Shown in pieces: positions 35,023-43,570 of a stretch of DNA of 64,000 nucleotides. Location: the NCBI GenBank assembly GCA_964508135.1, contig CAZDSU010000006.1:60892-124891 (forward strand), read 5' to 3'. Made by a program: the position numbers and the translations under genes. A model generated the notes under the pieces. It was given only the letters and a program-made list of their open reading frames with translations, ran no database searches and was not told where the DNA came from. Positions within the stretch are counted from its first letter, which is position 1. Each line of letters begins with the position of its first letter. The DNA is from UBA6168 sp964508135 (GTDB taxonomy: Bacteria; Bacteroidota; Bacteroidia; Chitinophagales; Saprospiraceae).

Positions 35023-36393
35023 ATGAAGCAATCCGGCACCATACTCATCATTGACGATGAAGAAGACATCCTGTTTTCTTTGAAAATGCTGCTCAAGCCA
35101 GCTTTTTCACGTGTTTTTGTGGAGCAAAACCCGCAGCACCTTCCCAGGCTGTTGGAGCAGTACGAGCCAGATGTGATACTGCTCGACCTCAATTTTAACA
35201 AAGGCGACACCTCGGGGAAAATTGGGCTGGAATGGCTGGAAAAAATCAAGGAACTGCGCCCGCAGACGCAGGTGGTCATCATCACCGCCCACGGCGAGGT
35301 GGAGATGGTAGTGGCCGCCATGAAACTCGGCGCCACGGACTTCATCGAAAAACCCTGGCGGAACGAAAAGCTGATGGCCACCGTCAAGTCCGCCCTGAAC
35401 GTGTCGTTGCTACGGCAGGAAGTGCAGCATTTGCAGGCGGACAACCGTCAGATTCTGGAGCAATTGGGCAGCCAAATCGGCGAGTTTGTGGGCGAGGCAC
35501 CTGCCATGAAGGAGGTTTACAAAACCATCGAGAAGGTGGCGAAGACCGATGCCAACGTGCTGATCACGGGCGAAAACGGCACGGGGAAAGAACTGGCAGC
35601 ACGTGGGCTTCACCGGAAATCGGACCGGGCGGGTAAGATTTTTATCCACGTGGACCTGGGCGCCATTTCCGAAACGCTGTTCGAAAGCGAGCTATTCGGG
35701 TACGTGAAGGGGGCGTTCACTGATGCCCACGAAGACCGGATCGGCAAGTTTGAAGCAGCCAACGGCGGCACGCTTTTTTTGGACGAGATTGGCAATTTGA
35801 GCCTTGGGTTGCAGTCAAAACTCTTGTACGTGCTGCAAAACCGGAAGGTGGTACGGGTAGGTTCCACCAAGGAAATTCCGATTGATATCCGCCTGATTTG
35901 TGCCACCAACAGCAACCTGAACAGCATGGTGAAGGAGAAAACCTTTCGGGAAGACCTGCTTTACCGCATCAACACCATTGAAATCGTGATGCCGCCGTTG
36001 CGGGAGCGCATTGGCGACATCCGCCTCATTGCCAAGCATTATTTAGCGCTTTACGCCAAAAAATACCGGAAGCCAGCGCTGAGTTTCGAAAAAGAAGCTT
36101 TGGACAAATTGGAAAAATACACGTGGCGGGGCAATGTGCGGGAACTGCGCCACGCCATCGAGCGTGCCGTGATTTTGTCCGAAGCACCGAAGCTGCAACC
36201 CGGCGATTTCCTGTTGCAGCCCGAAACCGAGAAATCCGTTTTTTCGCCGGGCAACATGAAATTGGAGGAAATTGAGCGCAATCTGGTGCAGAAGGCCGTC
36301 GAAGTCCACCAAGGCAATATCAGCAAGGCGGCGGAATCGCTGGGCCTGACACGAGCGGCGCTATACCGCAGGCTTGAAAAATTTGGTTTGTAA
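35023..36393 (+). CDS. NtrC-family sigma-54 activator (response regulator)
   Basis: The 456-residue protein has three parts. The receiver domain spans 1-125 (IDDEEDILFSLK, phospho-acceptor Asp about 54 in VILLDLNF, and Lys in IEKPWR). The AAA+ domain spans about 145-385, with Walker A GENGTGKE, the sigma-54 contact loop written GAFTDA instead of GAFTGA, Walker B GGTLFLDEIGNL, and an arginine finger region. A Fis-type helix-turn-helix lies at 430-453 (GNISKAAESLGLTRAALYRR). It activates sigma-54 promoters from upstream enhancers. It is followed one base later by its kinase gene, and enhancer-like sites lie before the adaptor gene. ATG 35023 begins exactly at the receiver domain. Confidence 0.92.
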   Translation: MKQSGTILIIDDEEDILFSLKMLLKPAFSRVFVEQNPQHLPRLLEQYEPDVILLDLNFNKGDTSGKIGLEWLEKIKELRPQTQVVIITAHGEVEMVVAAMKLGATDFIEKPWRNEKLMATVKSALNVSLLRQEVQHLQADNRQILEQLGSQIGEFVGEAPAMKEVYKTIEKVAKTDANVLITGENGTGKELAARGLHRKSDRAGKIFIHVDLGAISETLFESELFGYVKGAFTDAHEDRIGKFEAANGGTLFLDEIGNLSLGLQSKLLYVLQNRKVVRVGSTKEIPIDIRLICATNSNLNSMVKEKTFREDLLYRINTIEIVMPPLRERIGDIRLIAKHYLALYAKKYRKPALSFEKEALDKLEKYTWRGNVRELRHAIERAVILSEAPKLQPGDFLLQPETEKSVFSPGNMKLEEIERNLVQKAVEVHQGNISKAAESLGLTRAALYRRLEKFGL

Positions 36394-36394
36394 A

Positions 36395-37744
36395 ATGAAG
36401 GCACTCAAAAGTTTTCGGACGAAAGTGGTGTTGCTCATCCTGCTTATTTTTGGGATGATGCTCCTGGTGCTGGCCCTGTATTTCCAAAAAGCAAATGGGG
36501 GTATTTTATGGGCAATCCTCGGTGGGCTCGTCATCGCCGGGCTGGTTTTCAGCCTTTTCCGCATTATTTACGATGACAGGCGGCAAATCGCCGAATTCCT
36601 GATGAGCATACGCTACGAAGATTTTGTGCGCACCTACCCGATGCCGCCCGATGGAGAGCCGGACACCATGCTGTTTGCGGAATTCAACGCCATTTCGGAC
36701 AAGTTTCGTGACCTGCGCTCACAAAGCGAAGCCAGCCGCCAACTCATGCAAATGGTCATTGAAAACGTGGATACGGGCATTTTTTGCATGGACAAAAATG
36801 GCAACGTACTGCTGGCAAACCGTGCATTGATGGCCATTTTCCACAAATCGTATTTCCGTGACCTGCAATCATTTCAGCAAATTGACGCTGCCCTTTATGC
36901 TGTTTTGGAAAACATGCCCATCGGGGAACGCATCGTGCAGCGGGTGGTGGTGAACGATGAAATGGTGCAGTTGGCCATCCGCAGTTTTATCCTAAAAAGC
37001 ATGGGTGGCGAAATCCGACTGTTCACGTTTTTCAACCTTTCGGGCGAACTTTCGGGCGAGGAAATAAAGGCATACCACAAGCTCATCAGCATCCTCTCGC
37101 ACGAAATCATGAACTCGGTCACGCCGATTGCCAGCCTCAGCCAATCAGCCGCCGACCTGGTAAAAAACACCTCCCCCGGCCAAAATTCCGAGGGCTTGGA
37201 CGACGTGGCGCAGGCGCTGGAAGTCATTCAAAAACGGAGTTCGGGGCTTTTGAAGTTCACGGAAAACTACCGGAAACTGACCAAAATCCCGCAGGTTTCC
37301 ATGCAAATCATTGCTTTAGAGCCATTTTTTCAACAGATTTCGGCCTTGTTCAAACAGGAAGTCCCACCGAACGTGCAGCTTGATTTCCGCTTTTTCCGCC
37401 CGAACATGCAAATCTCCGGCGACCCGGTTCTGCTCGAACAGGTGATGATAAATTTGTTGAAAAACGCCCTCGAAGCCGTGCAAGACACCCCAGATGGCCA
37501 GGTGCTAATGTCGGCAGACCGCGACGAGCAAATGCGCACGCTGATACGGATTTCGGACAATGGCCAAGGCATCCCCGAAGCGAACATGGAACAGATTTTT
37601 GTGCCTTTTTTCACCACCAAGCCAACTGGGTCGGGCATTGGGCTGAGCCTTGCCCGGCAAATCATGCGCCAGCACCAAGGCGACATACAGGTGGTGAGCG
37701 AGGAGGGAAAGGGCACGGTTTTCACGTTGATATTTTTGGGCTGA
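36395..37744 (+). CDS. Membrane sensor histidine kinase (NtrY/NtrB-like)
   Basis: The 449-residue protein has two N-terminal membrane helices (about 8-30 and 35-55). A PAS-like block follows with DTGIFCMDKNGNVLLANRAL. The phospho-acceptor region is KLISILSHEIMNSVTPIASL (His about 236). The ATPase domain has N-box LINLLKNALEAV-like residues (MINLLKNALEAV), ISDNGQGIPE and GSGIGLSLARQIM. It should phosphorylate the activator encoded immediately upstream, with only one base between stop and start, so coupling is translational. The short periplasmic loop suggests membrane-stress or intramembrane sensing. Confidence 0.9.
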   Translation: MKALKSFRTKVVLLILLIFGMMLLVLALYFQKANGGILWAILGGLVIAGLVFSLFRIIYDDRRQIAEFLMSIRYEDFVRTYPMPPDGEPDTMLFAEFNAISDKFRDLRSQSEASRQLMQMVIENVDTGIFCMDKNGNVLLANRALMAIFHKSYFRDLQSFQQIDAALYAVLENMPIGERIVQRVVVNDEMVQLAIRSFILKSMGGEIRLFTFFNLSGELSGEEIKAYHKLISILSHEIMNSVTPIASLSQSAADLVKNTSPGQNSEGLDDVAQALEVIQKRSSGLLKFTENYRKLTKIPQVSMQIIALEPFFQQISALFKQEVPPNVQLDFRFFRPNMQISGDPVLLEQVMINLLKNALEAVQDTPDGQVLMSADRDEQMRTLIRISDNGQGIPEANMEQIFVPFFTTKPTGSGIGLSLARQIMRQHQGDIQVVSEEGKGTVFTLIFLG

Positions 37745-37779
37745 AACGGTTCATAATTTTTGATTTCCCCTCCTTTCGA

Positions 37780-37819
37780 CTGTCCCCTTCCGAACAGTCC
37801 ATTGTCCGAAATCGGACAA
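37780..37819 (+). promoter_or_regulatory. Two candidate activator-binding inverted repeats
   Basis: CTGTCCCCTTCCGAACAG (37780-37797) and the perfect inverted repeat TTGTCCGAAATCGGACAA (37802-37819) share the pattern TGTCC...CGnACA. Their centres are 22 bases apart, two turns of the helix, and they lie about 65-100 bases upstream of the candidate sigma-54 promoter. This is the geometry expected of NtrC-type enhancers. Confidence 0.6.
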
Positions 37820-37882
37820 TTTTTTAGCAAAAAACATTTCGTAGAATTCTCAACTCATTGAAAATCAATGCTTTAAATTTGC

Positions 37883-37898
37883 TGGCATATCGATTGAA
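37883..37898 (+). promoter_or_regulatory. Candidate sigma-54 promoter before the adaptor gene
   Basis: TGGCATATCGATTGAA resembles TGGCAYR-N4-TTGCW. The -24 GG is intact, and the -12 GC reads GA. It lies 75 bases before ATG 37973. It supports control of the whole exporter locus by the activator at 35023. Confidence 0.5.
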
Positions 37899-37972
37899 TT
37901 CATTGCCATGCCAACCTTTATTGGAAGAATGGCTCATTTGATTTTAAATAACTTGAATTGATTTTAAGGCAC

Positions 37973-39223
37973 ATGGACAAAAAAATTGAAAAGAAAAATT
38001 GGACGCTTCAGCGATTGCTCATCATCGCAGTTTCGTTGGTTGGGTTGGGCCTCGTGGGGCGCAGTTTTTACAAAAACGCAGGCACTTCCAAACTTAACGT
38101 CCTTTCGGAACGCCTCACCATATCTACCGTTGAGCGCAACAAATTTCAGGAGTTCATCACGATTACCGGCATTGTCCTGCCGCTCCGTACCGTCCGAATG
38201 GACGCCACGGAAGGCGGCAAAGTGGAGGAAAAATATGTCGAGGACGGTGCTTTTGTAAAACAGGGGCAGCAGATTTTGCGGCTTTCCAACCCTGATTTGA
38301 TGGTCAATTACCTGAACCAGGAAGCGAACATCATTTCCCAAATCAACCAGATTCGCAACACTTCCCTGCTGATGGAACAGCAAAGCCTGAGCATGAAGGA
38401 GCAAGCGTTACAGGTTGACAATCTGATAAATACGACGGAAAAACGCCTAAAACGCAACCGTGAACTTTACAAGTCAAACGTAATTGCACAGGTGGAATTG
38501 GAAGAGATGGAGGACGAAGCTGTCTATTTTGCCGCCCGTCGGAAGATGCTGAAGGCGACGCTAAGAAAAGACTCCGCCTACCAAGTCCTGCAACAGCAAC
38601 AAATGACCTCCTCGCTCGACCTGATGCAGCGCAACCTGACCATCACCAAGCAGAGCCTCGACCAACTGATCGTGAAGGCACCGATTGCGGGGCAGCTTTC
38701 CGGCCTCACGAAAGAGCTTGGCGAAAGCGTGGCCCGCAGCGAGAACATAGGACAAATTGACGACCTCTCCGCCTTTAAAATCCGGGTGCGCATTGATGAA
38801 TTTTATATTTCGAGAATCGCAGTAGCGCAGGAAGGCAATTTCACCTTGGCCGGAAAAAACTACTCGCTCAAAATCTCCAAAATATACCCACAAGTGAGCA
38901 ACGGCACCTTCGAGGCCGATATGATTTTCACGGACACCGCGCCAGAGGGCATCAAACGTGGCCAGTCCATCTCCGTGCGCCTCCAATTGAGCGCCGAGGA
39001 AGAGGCCATACTGCTAGCCCGTGGCGGGTTTTACCAGTCCACTGGCGGAAATTGGGTATATCTCCTCGACCCTGCCACCGGGAATGGCATTAAACAAACC
39101 ATTCGGCTTGGCCGTCAAAATCCGAACTATTATGAAGTGCTCGAAGGCTTAAACCCCGGCGATAAAGTAATCACCAATAGCTATGATAATTTTGGCGACA
39201 AGGACGTGCTCATTTTAAAGTGA
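37973..39223 (+). CDS. HlyD/MacA-type periplasmic adaptor protein
   Basis: The 416-residue protein has one N-terminal membrane helix (about 10-30). A lipoyl half-motif follows (TVRMDATEGGKVEEKYVEDG) and then a long coiled-coil hairpin (about 110-225, rich in Gln/Glu/Leu). The second lipoyl half comes next (QLIVKAPIAGQLSGL), then beta-barrel and membrane-proximal domains. The family links an inner-membrane ABC permease to an outer-membrane channel. It is the first gene after the sigma-54-like promoter and precedes the ATPases and permeases. No TolC-like gene is in the window. The upstream ATG at 37958 is less likely. Confidence 0.88.
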   Translation: MDKKIEKKNWTLQRLLIIAVSLVGLGLVGRSFYKNAGTSKLNVLSERLTISTVERNKFQEFITITGIVLPLRTVRMDATEGGKVEEKYVEDGAFVKQGQQILRLSNPDLMVNYLNQEANIISQINQIRNTSLLMEQQSLSMKEQALQVDNLINTTEKRLKRNRELYKSNVIAQVELEEMEDEAVYFAARRKMLKATLRKDSAYQVLQQQQMTSSLDLMQRNLTITKQSLDQLIVKAPIAGQLSGLTKELGESVARSENIGQIDDLSAFKIRVRIDEFYISRIAVAQEGNFTLAGKNYSLKISKIYPQVSNGTFEADMIFTDTAPEGIKRGQSISVRLQLSAEEEAILLARGGFYQSTGGNWVYLLDPATGNGIKQTIRLGRQNPNYYEVLEGLNPGDKVITNSYDNFGDKDVLILK

Positions 39224-39224
39224 A

Positions 39225-39353
39225 TTGCTGTATTGCTGTATTGCTAAATTGTTACCCGCATAACGTGAACTCAAACAATATAGCAATCCAACAATACAAC
39301 AATACAACAATATAGCAATACAACAATATAGCAATTCAACAATACAACAATAC
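39225..39353. repeat. Tandem-word spacer between adaptor and first ATPase
   Basis: About 130 bases are made of TATTGCTG words followed by many copies of the complementary AACAATA / AGCAATA words. The spacer ends one base before the ATPase ATG. It can fold into alternative stems near the start codon. Confidence 0.8.
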
Positions 39354-39354
39354 A

Positions 39355-40041
39355 ATGATAAAAACAGTCCAATTATCCAAAGTATATCGCACCGACGAGG
39401 TGGAGACCACTGCCCTGAACAGCGTGGATATAGACATTAAACAAGGCGAATTTGTGTCGGTCATGGGGCCGTCAGGCTGCGGTAAATCCACCCTGCTCAA
39501 CGTGCTCGGCATGATTGACAGCCCATCTGGCGGCGACTATTTTTTCAACGAAAAAGAGGTTGGGAAACTCAGCGAGCGCAACCGCTCGGACGTGCGCAAG
39601 CACAACCTCGGCTTTGTGTTCCAGAGCTTCAATTTGATTGACGAACTCACGGTCTATGAAAACGTGGAACTGCCCATGCTCTACACCAAAGTACCAGCAA
39701 CTGAACGGAAAAAGCGAGTAGAAGAGCTGCTGAAAGGCATGAGCATCATGCACCGGAAAAACCATTTTCCGCAGCAGCTTTCAGGCGGGCAGCAGCAGCG
39801 GGTGGCCGTGGCAAGGGCCGTAGTGAACAAGCCCAAGCTCATCCTCGCCGACGAACCTACCGGAAACCTCGACTCTGCAAATGGCGATGAAGTCATGAAA
39901 ATACTTGCCGATTTGAATGCTACTGGCACCACGATTTTGATGGTTACCCACTCGCAATATTGCGCTGAGTTTGGCAACCGAATTATTCGGATGCTGGATG
40001 GTCAGGTCGTTGCTGAAAATGTGGTGAAGCGGTATCTGTGA
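39355..40041 (+). CDS. MacB/LolD-type ABC ATPase, canonical
   Basis: The 228-residue protein has every motif intact: Walker A GPSGCGKST (about residue 39), Q-loop FQSFNLIDELTVYEN, signature LSGGQQQRVAVARA, Walker B LILADEPTGNLDS and the switch histidine in VTHSQY. It should power the FtsX-like permeases downstream. The paired ATPase at 40123 is similar but has altered catalytic motifs. Confidence 0.92.
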   Translation: MIKTVQLSKVYRTDEVETTALNSVDIDIKQGEFVSVMGPSGCGKSTLLNVLGMIDSPSGGDYFFNEKEVGKLSERNRSDVRKHNLGFVFQSFNLIDELTVYENVELPMLYTKVPATERKKRVEELLKGMSIMHRKNHFPQQLSGGQQQRVAVARAVVNKPKLILADEPTGNLDSANGDEVMKILADLNATGTTILMVTHSQYCAEFGNRIIRMLDGQVVAENVVKRYL

Positions 40042-40110
40042 GTTATTGGGTTAATGAGTTATTGGGATATTGGGATATTGGGATATTATTTCAATAACTC
40101 AATACCATAA
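40042..40110. repeat. Tandem-word spacer between the two ATPases
   Basis: GTTATTGGG and GATATTGG words are repeated in tandem, then AATAACTCAATA as partial complement. It is the same class as the spacers before the permease genes. Confidence 0.7.
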
Positions 40111-40122
40111 TTACAACAATAA

Positions 40123-40797
40123 ATGATAACACTAAAAAATATAGAGCGGTTTTATAACACAGGTATACAAAAAACCTGGGTGCTTCGCAATATAAGTTTC
40201 AAGGTAAATAAAGGCGAATTCCTGACCATTATGGGCCCGTCTGGTTCTGGCAAATCCACTTTATTGAACATAATAGGTATGTTGGATAAACCAGACACAG
40301 GGGAGTATTATTTTTTGGACGAACCTGTCCATACTTTTTCCGAAAAACGCCGTACCGAACTGCACAAACACACCATCGGATTTGTGTTCCAAGCCTATCA
40401 CTTGATAGACGAACTGACGGTTTATGAAAACATAGAAATGCCGCTTTTGTACCGAGGCGTTGGCAAATCAGAACGGCAAAGCATGGTGGCCGACCTGCTC
40501 GACCGATTCAATATCGTTGGCAAAAAAGGCCTGTTCCCGGCCCAACTTTCCGGGGGGCAACAGCAGTTGGTCGGCATCGCAAGGGCCATTGTTGGCAAGC
40601 CAAAGCTGTTGCTGGCCGACGAGCCGACGGGCAATTTGCACACCTCGCAGGGCGAAATGATTATGGGCTTGCTAAAAGAATTGCACGGCGAGGGAATGAC
40701 GATTATTCAGGTGACGCACAACGAAAAATTCGCCGCTTACGGAACCAGGGTCATGCAAATCGAAGATGGGTTTGTAAGAATGGACACCACTACCTAA
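40123..40797 (+). CDS. MacB-type ABC ATPase with altered signature and D-loop
   Basis: The 224-residue protein has Walker A GPSGSGKST, Q-loop FQAYHLIDELTVYEN and switch His in VTHNEK, all normal. The signature reads LSGGQQQLVGIARA, with Leu where Arg is usual. The D-loop after Walker B reads NLHTS instead of NLDS, so the conserved Asp is lost. The D-loop contacts the partner monomer in ATP-bound dimers. It may therefore form a heterodimer with the canonical ATPase at 39355, with one weakened site. It is more AT-rich than its neighbours at the 5' end. Confidence 0.88.
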   Translation: MITLKNIERFYNTGIQKTWVLRNISFKVNKGEFLTIMGPSGSGKSTLLNIIGMLDKPDTGEYYFLDEPVHTFSEKRRTELHKHTIGFVFQAYHLIDELTVYENIEMPLLYRGVGKSERQSMVADLLDRFNIVGKKGLFPAQLSGGQQQLVGIARAIVGKPKLLLADEPTGNLHTSQGEMIMGLLKELHGEGMTIIQVTHNEKFAAYGTRVMQIEDGFVRMDTTT

Positions 40798-40817
40798 CAA
40801 CTAAAACCGGACATAAA

Positions 40818-41021
40818 GTGGAAGAAATAGTCATTGGCATTGCGCCACAAATCACCAGTCAAAATATGGAAGCATGGATGGCCAATTTTTTCTACCACAC
40901 TGACAACCAATGGTTTACAGTGGCTCCAGTTGGCATCAAAACAATAGCAGCCATGTTGTTGACACTCGCTTTTCATAGCTGGAAAGCGGGCATCGGCAAA
41001 CCACAGGATAAGCGGGATTAG
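40818..41021 (+). CDS. Possible small membrane protein between ATPase and permease
   Basis: A 67-codon frame from GTG 40818 (or 52 codons from ATG 40866) contains one hydrophobic helix (VGIKTIAAMLLTLAF) and a charged tail. No family was recognised. It lies in the same direction within the transporter operon, 20 bases after the ATPase and 51 before the first permease. It could be a small accessory subunit or chance. Confidence 0.35.
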   Translation: MEEIVIGIAPQITSQNMEAWMANFFYHTDNQWFTVAPVGIKTIAAMLLTLAFHSWKAGIGKPQDKRD

Positions 41022-41072
41022 CGGACAACAATCAATGCTTTATCATTCCCAAGGGGAAAAACAACCACAGCC

Positions 41073-43484
41073 ATGTTTCAAAACTATCTGAAAATCGCCT
41101 TCCGCAACTTGGTCAAGCACAAGGCTTTTTCATTCATTAACATCTTCGGGCTGGCGCTTTCGATGAGCGTTTGCCTCGTGGTCATCTGCATCATCAAGGA
41201 TGCCCACAGCTACGACCTGTTTCACCCGAACAGCGGGCGTACATTCCGCATCCTGACCGAAGTGCAGCGAAAAGACGGCGGGACGGAATCCTATGCCTCT
41301 TCGCCCTACATGGTGGCAAAGAAACTCACCGAGGACTATGCCCAAGTGGAGCTTTGGACGCCCATGCTGCTGTCGTTCAACGGAGAGGCAAAGGCTGACG
41401 GAAAGCAATTGCTGAGCATACAGGGCATGTACAGCGATGCCTCTTTTTTTAAAATGTTCGGCTTCGAGCTGGCATCCGGCGACCCTGCCGTCGCCCTGAA
41501 CGAACCGTTTTGCATGGTGCTGACCGACGAAATGGCAGGGAAATTTTTTCCCAATGAAAATGCCGTGGGCAAGGAAATCGAAATGCCCAGCTTGGGTACT
41601 TTCAAAGTGACGGGCGTTTTGAAAAAAGCCCCAGGGAAGTCGCACTTGGAATTCGAGGCGCTCGGCTCCCTGGCCACTCAACTGGCGATGGAAAAACAGC
41701 CGGGTGCCTGGAACGTCACCAGCGATTGGCGCAACTACTACGGCGGCTTCCACTACATACGCCTGCAACCGGGAGCGGACGTGAAAACAGCGGAACTCGC
41801 CTTGGCACAAATTGCCAAAGCCAAGTATGCCGACCTCGAACTGGAAAGCCGGGACGGCAATTACCGCTTTGAATTGCAGCCGTTGGAGGACATTACGCCC
41901 GGAAGGATGCTGTCGCAAACGAGCGGCTTCACCATCCCGACGGCAGGGCTTTGGTTTTTATCGGGGCTGGCGCTGATTATCATGCTGGCGGCTGCTTTCA
42001 ACTATACCAACCTGACCATCGCCCGGTCGTTGCTACGCACCAAAGAAGTGGGCGTTCGCAAAGTCTTGGGCGCTACAAGGGGGCAGGTGTTCTGGCAAAT
42101 AACGAGCGAGGCTGTGGTGACTTCCCTGCTGGCGCTGCTGTTGTCGTACTATATTTTCAAGCTCGGCAAAGTGCTGCTCAACCAGGGCGCAACTGCTGAA
42201 ATATTGAACTTTATGGGCCAGGAAGACCTGGCGATGTTTGGCTGGTTTTTAGCCTTTGCGCTGGGAGTCGGTTTGTTTGCGGGTGCTTTGCCCGCCACCG
42301 TCCTGTCCAAAACCTCGCCCTTGCAGGTGTTGCAGAAACTCCAAAACGTGAAGTTTATCCAAAAATTCGGGCTTCGCAAAGTGCTACTCGGCTTTCAGTT
42401 TACCATCACGCTGGTTTTTCTGTTCTCGCTCACCATTATGCACAGGCAAGCCAACTTCGCCATCCACCAAAACTTTGGTTTCGACAAACCGCAAACCCTA
42501 CTGGTCGAGATGCAGGGAACCCCCTACGACAAACTTTCGGCAGCATTTTCAAGGGTAAAAGGCGTGGAAACCATCAGCGCCATCTCGCACCCGATGGGCA
42601 CTTTTTCCGATATGTCGGAGGACGTGCGCAGCGACTCCGTACCTGAAAAAACTGGTATCCGCTTCTATTTCGTTGACCCCAACTACGTGGGACACTTTGG
42701 GCTAACCTTGCTTGCCGGGGAAAATTTCCCAGAAAACCCCTCGCAACAGCGGGAACTTTTTGCGCTGGTGAACGAGTCGTTTTGCGAACGCTTCAAACTT
42801 GGCGCACCCGCCGAAGCGGTCGGCAAGGCGCTCACCATCGGCGATAGCCTGCAATTGGTGGTGAAGGGCGTCTTGAAAAACTTCCCCTTTAAACCCGCCT
42901 TCTACTCCCCCGGCGAACCGATGTTTCTGCGCAGCCAACCTGCTCAACTGAATGTGATGAACCTCGAACTGGCTGGCACCGACCTCACCGCCACCATGTT
43001 GGAGCTGGAGCGCACCTGGAAGCAAATCCAGCCGGACCGGCATTTCGAAGCGGAGTTTTTTGACCAGCGGATTCGGAGCAACTATGCCGAAATGGTAAGT
43101 TTTGCATGGGCGATAGGCTTCCTCGGGCTGCTCGGTATGGTGATAGCCTGCATGGGATTGCTCGGTATGACGATGTACACGGTGGAAACAAAAGCAAAAG
43201 AAATCAGCCTCCGAAAAATCTTGGGCGCTTCAATGAGCGACCTGACCATGTCGCTCTCGAAAAGCTATCTCGTTGTATTGGGCATAGCGGCGCTGATTGC
43301 CACGGCATTGACTTGGTTGGTGGGTAGCCAACTGCTACTAGAATTTGAACAGCGGATTTCCATGTCGCCCTGGTTGTTTTTGCCTGGCATACTGGTGCTG
43401 GGTTTGATTGCTGGCCTGACGGTCAGTTCTCAAACCATTCGGGCGGCGCTGGCTGACCCGGCGAAGTCGTTGCGCAGCGAATGA
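41073..43484 (+). CDS. FtsX/MacB-type ABC permease 1 of 6
   Basis: The 803-residue protein opens with MFQNYLKIAFRNLVKHKAFS and a membrane helix. A periplasmic MacB-type domain follows, then three helices with the coupling motif TKEVGVRKVLGATRG (about residue 322). The whole layout then repeats: a second periplasmic domain and a second coupling motif KEISLRKILGAS (about 707). The tail is AALADPAKSLRSE. This doubled form resembles LolC/LolE fused head to tail. It is the most divergent of the six paralogues. Substrates for the family include peptides, lipoproteins and membrane-stress compounds; none can be chosen here. Confidence 0.88.
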   Translation: MFQNYLKIAFRNLVKHKAFSFINIFGLALSMSVCLVVICIIKDAHSYDLFHPNSGRTFRILTEVQRKDGGTESYASSPYMVAKKLTEDYAQVELWTPMLLSFNGEAKADGKQLLSIQGMYSDASFFKMFGFELASGDPAVALNEPFCMVLTDEMAGKFFPNENAVGKEIEMPSLGTFKVTGVLKKAPGKSHLEFEALGSLATQLAMEKQPGAWNVTSDWRNYYGGFHYIRLQPGADVKTAELALAQIAKAKYADLELESRDGNYRFELQPLEDITPGRMLSQTSGFTIPTAGLWFLSGLALIIMLAAAFNYTNLTIARSLLRTKEVGVRKVLGATRGQVFWQITSEAVVTSLLALLLSYYIFKLGKVLLNQGATAEILNFMGQEDLAMFGWFLAFALGVGLFAGALPATVLSKTSPLQVLQKLQNVKFIQKFGLRKVLLGFQFTITLVFLFSLTIMHRQANFAIHQNFGFDKPQTLLVEMQGTPYDKLSAAFSRVKGVETISAISHPMGTFSDMSEDVRSDSVPEKTGIRFYFVDPNYVGHFGLTLLAGENFPENPSQQRELFALVNESFCERFKLGAPAEAVGKALTIGDSLQLVVKGVLKNFPFKPAFYSPGEPMFLRSQPAQLNVMNLELAGTDLTATMLELERTWKQIQPDRHFEAEFFDQRIRSNYAEMVSFAWAIGFLGLLGMVIACMGLLGMTMYTVETKAKEISLRKILGASMSDLTMSLSKSYLVVLGIAALIATALTWLVGSQLLLEFEQRISMSPWLFLPGILVLGLIAGLTVSSQTIRAALADPAKSLRSE

Positions 43485-43497
43485 AATTGAAATTGCG

Positions 43498-43557
43498 TGA
43501 TTGGGATATTGAGATATTTCCAATCACCCAATTTCTCAATCACCCAATTTCCCAATT
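43498..43557. repeat. Tandem/inverted spacer before permease 2
   Basis: GTGATTGGGATATTGAGATA is followed by its approximate complement TTTCCAATCACCCAATTTCT and further CACCCAATTT words. It ends 14 bases before ATG 43571. It is related to, but not identical with, the spacers at 46029 and 51000. Confidence 0.8.
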
Positions 43558-43570
43558 TTAAACATTCAGT

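Noticed and set aside
39225..39353. CRISPR array suggested by repeated AACAATA words
   Set aside because: The words are 7-10 bases long, adjoin without unique spacers of constant length, and are followed or preceded by their complement.
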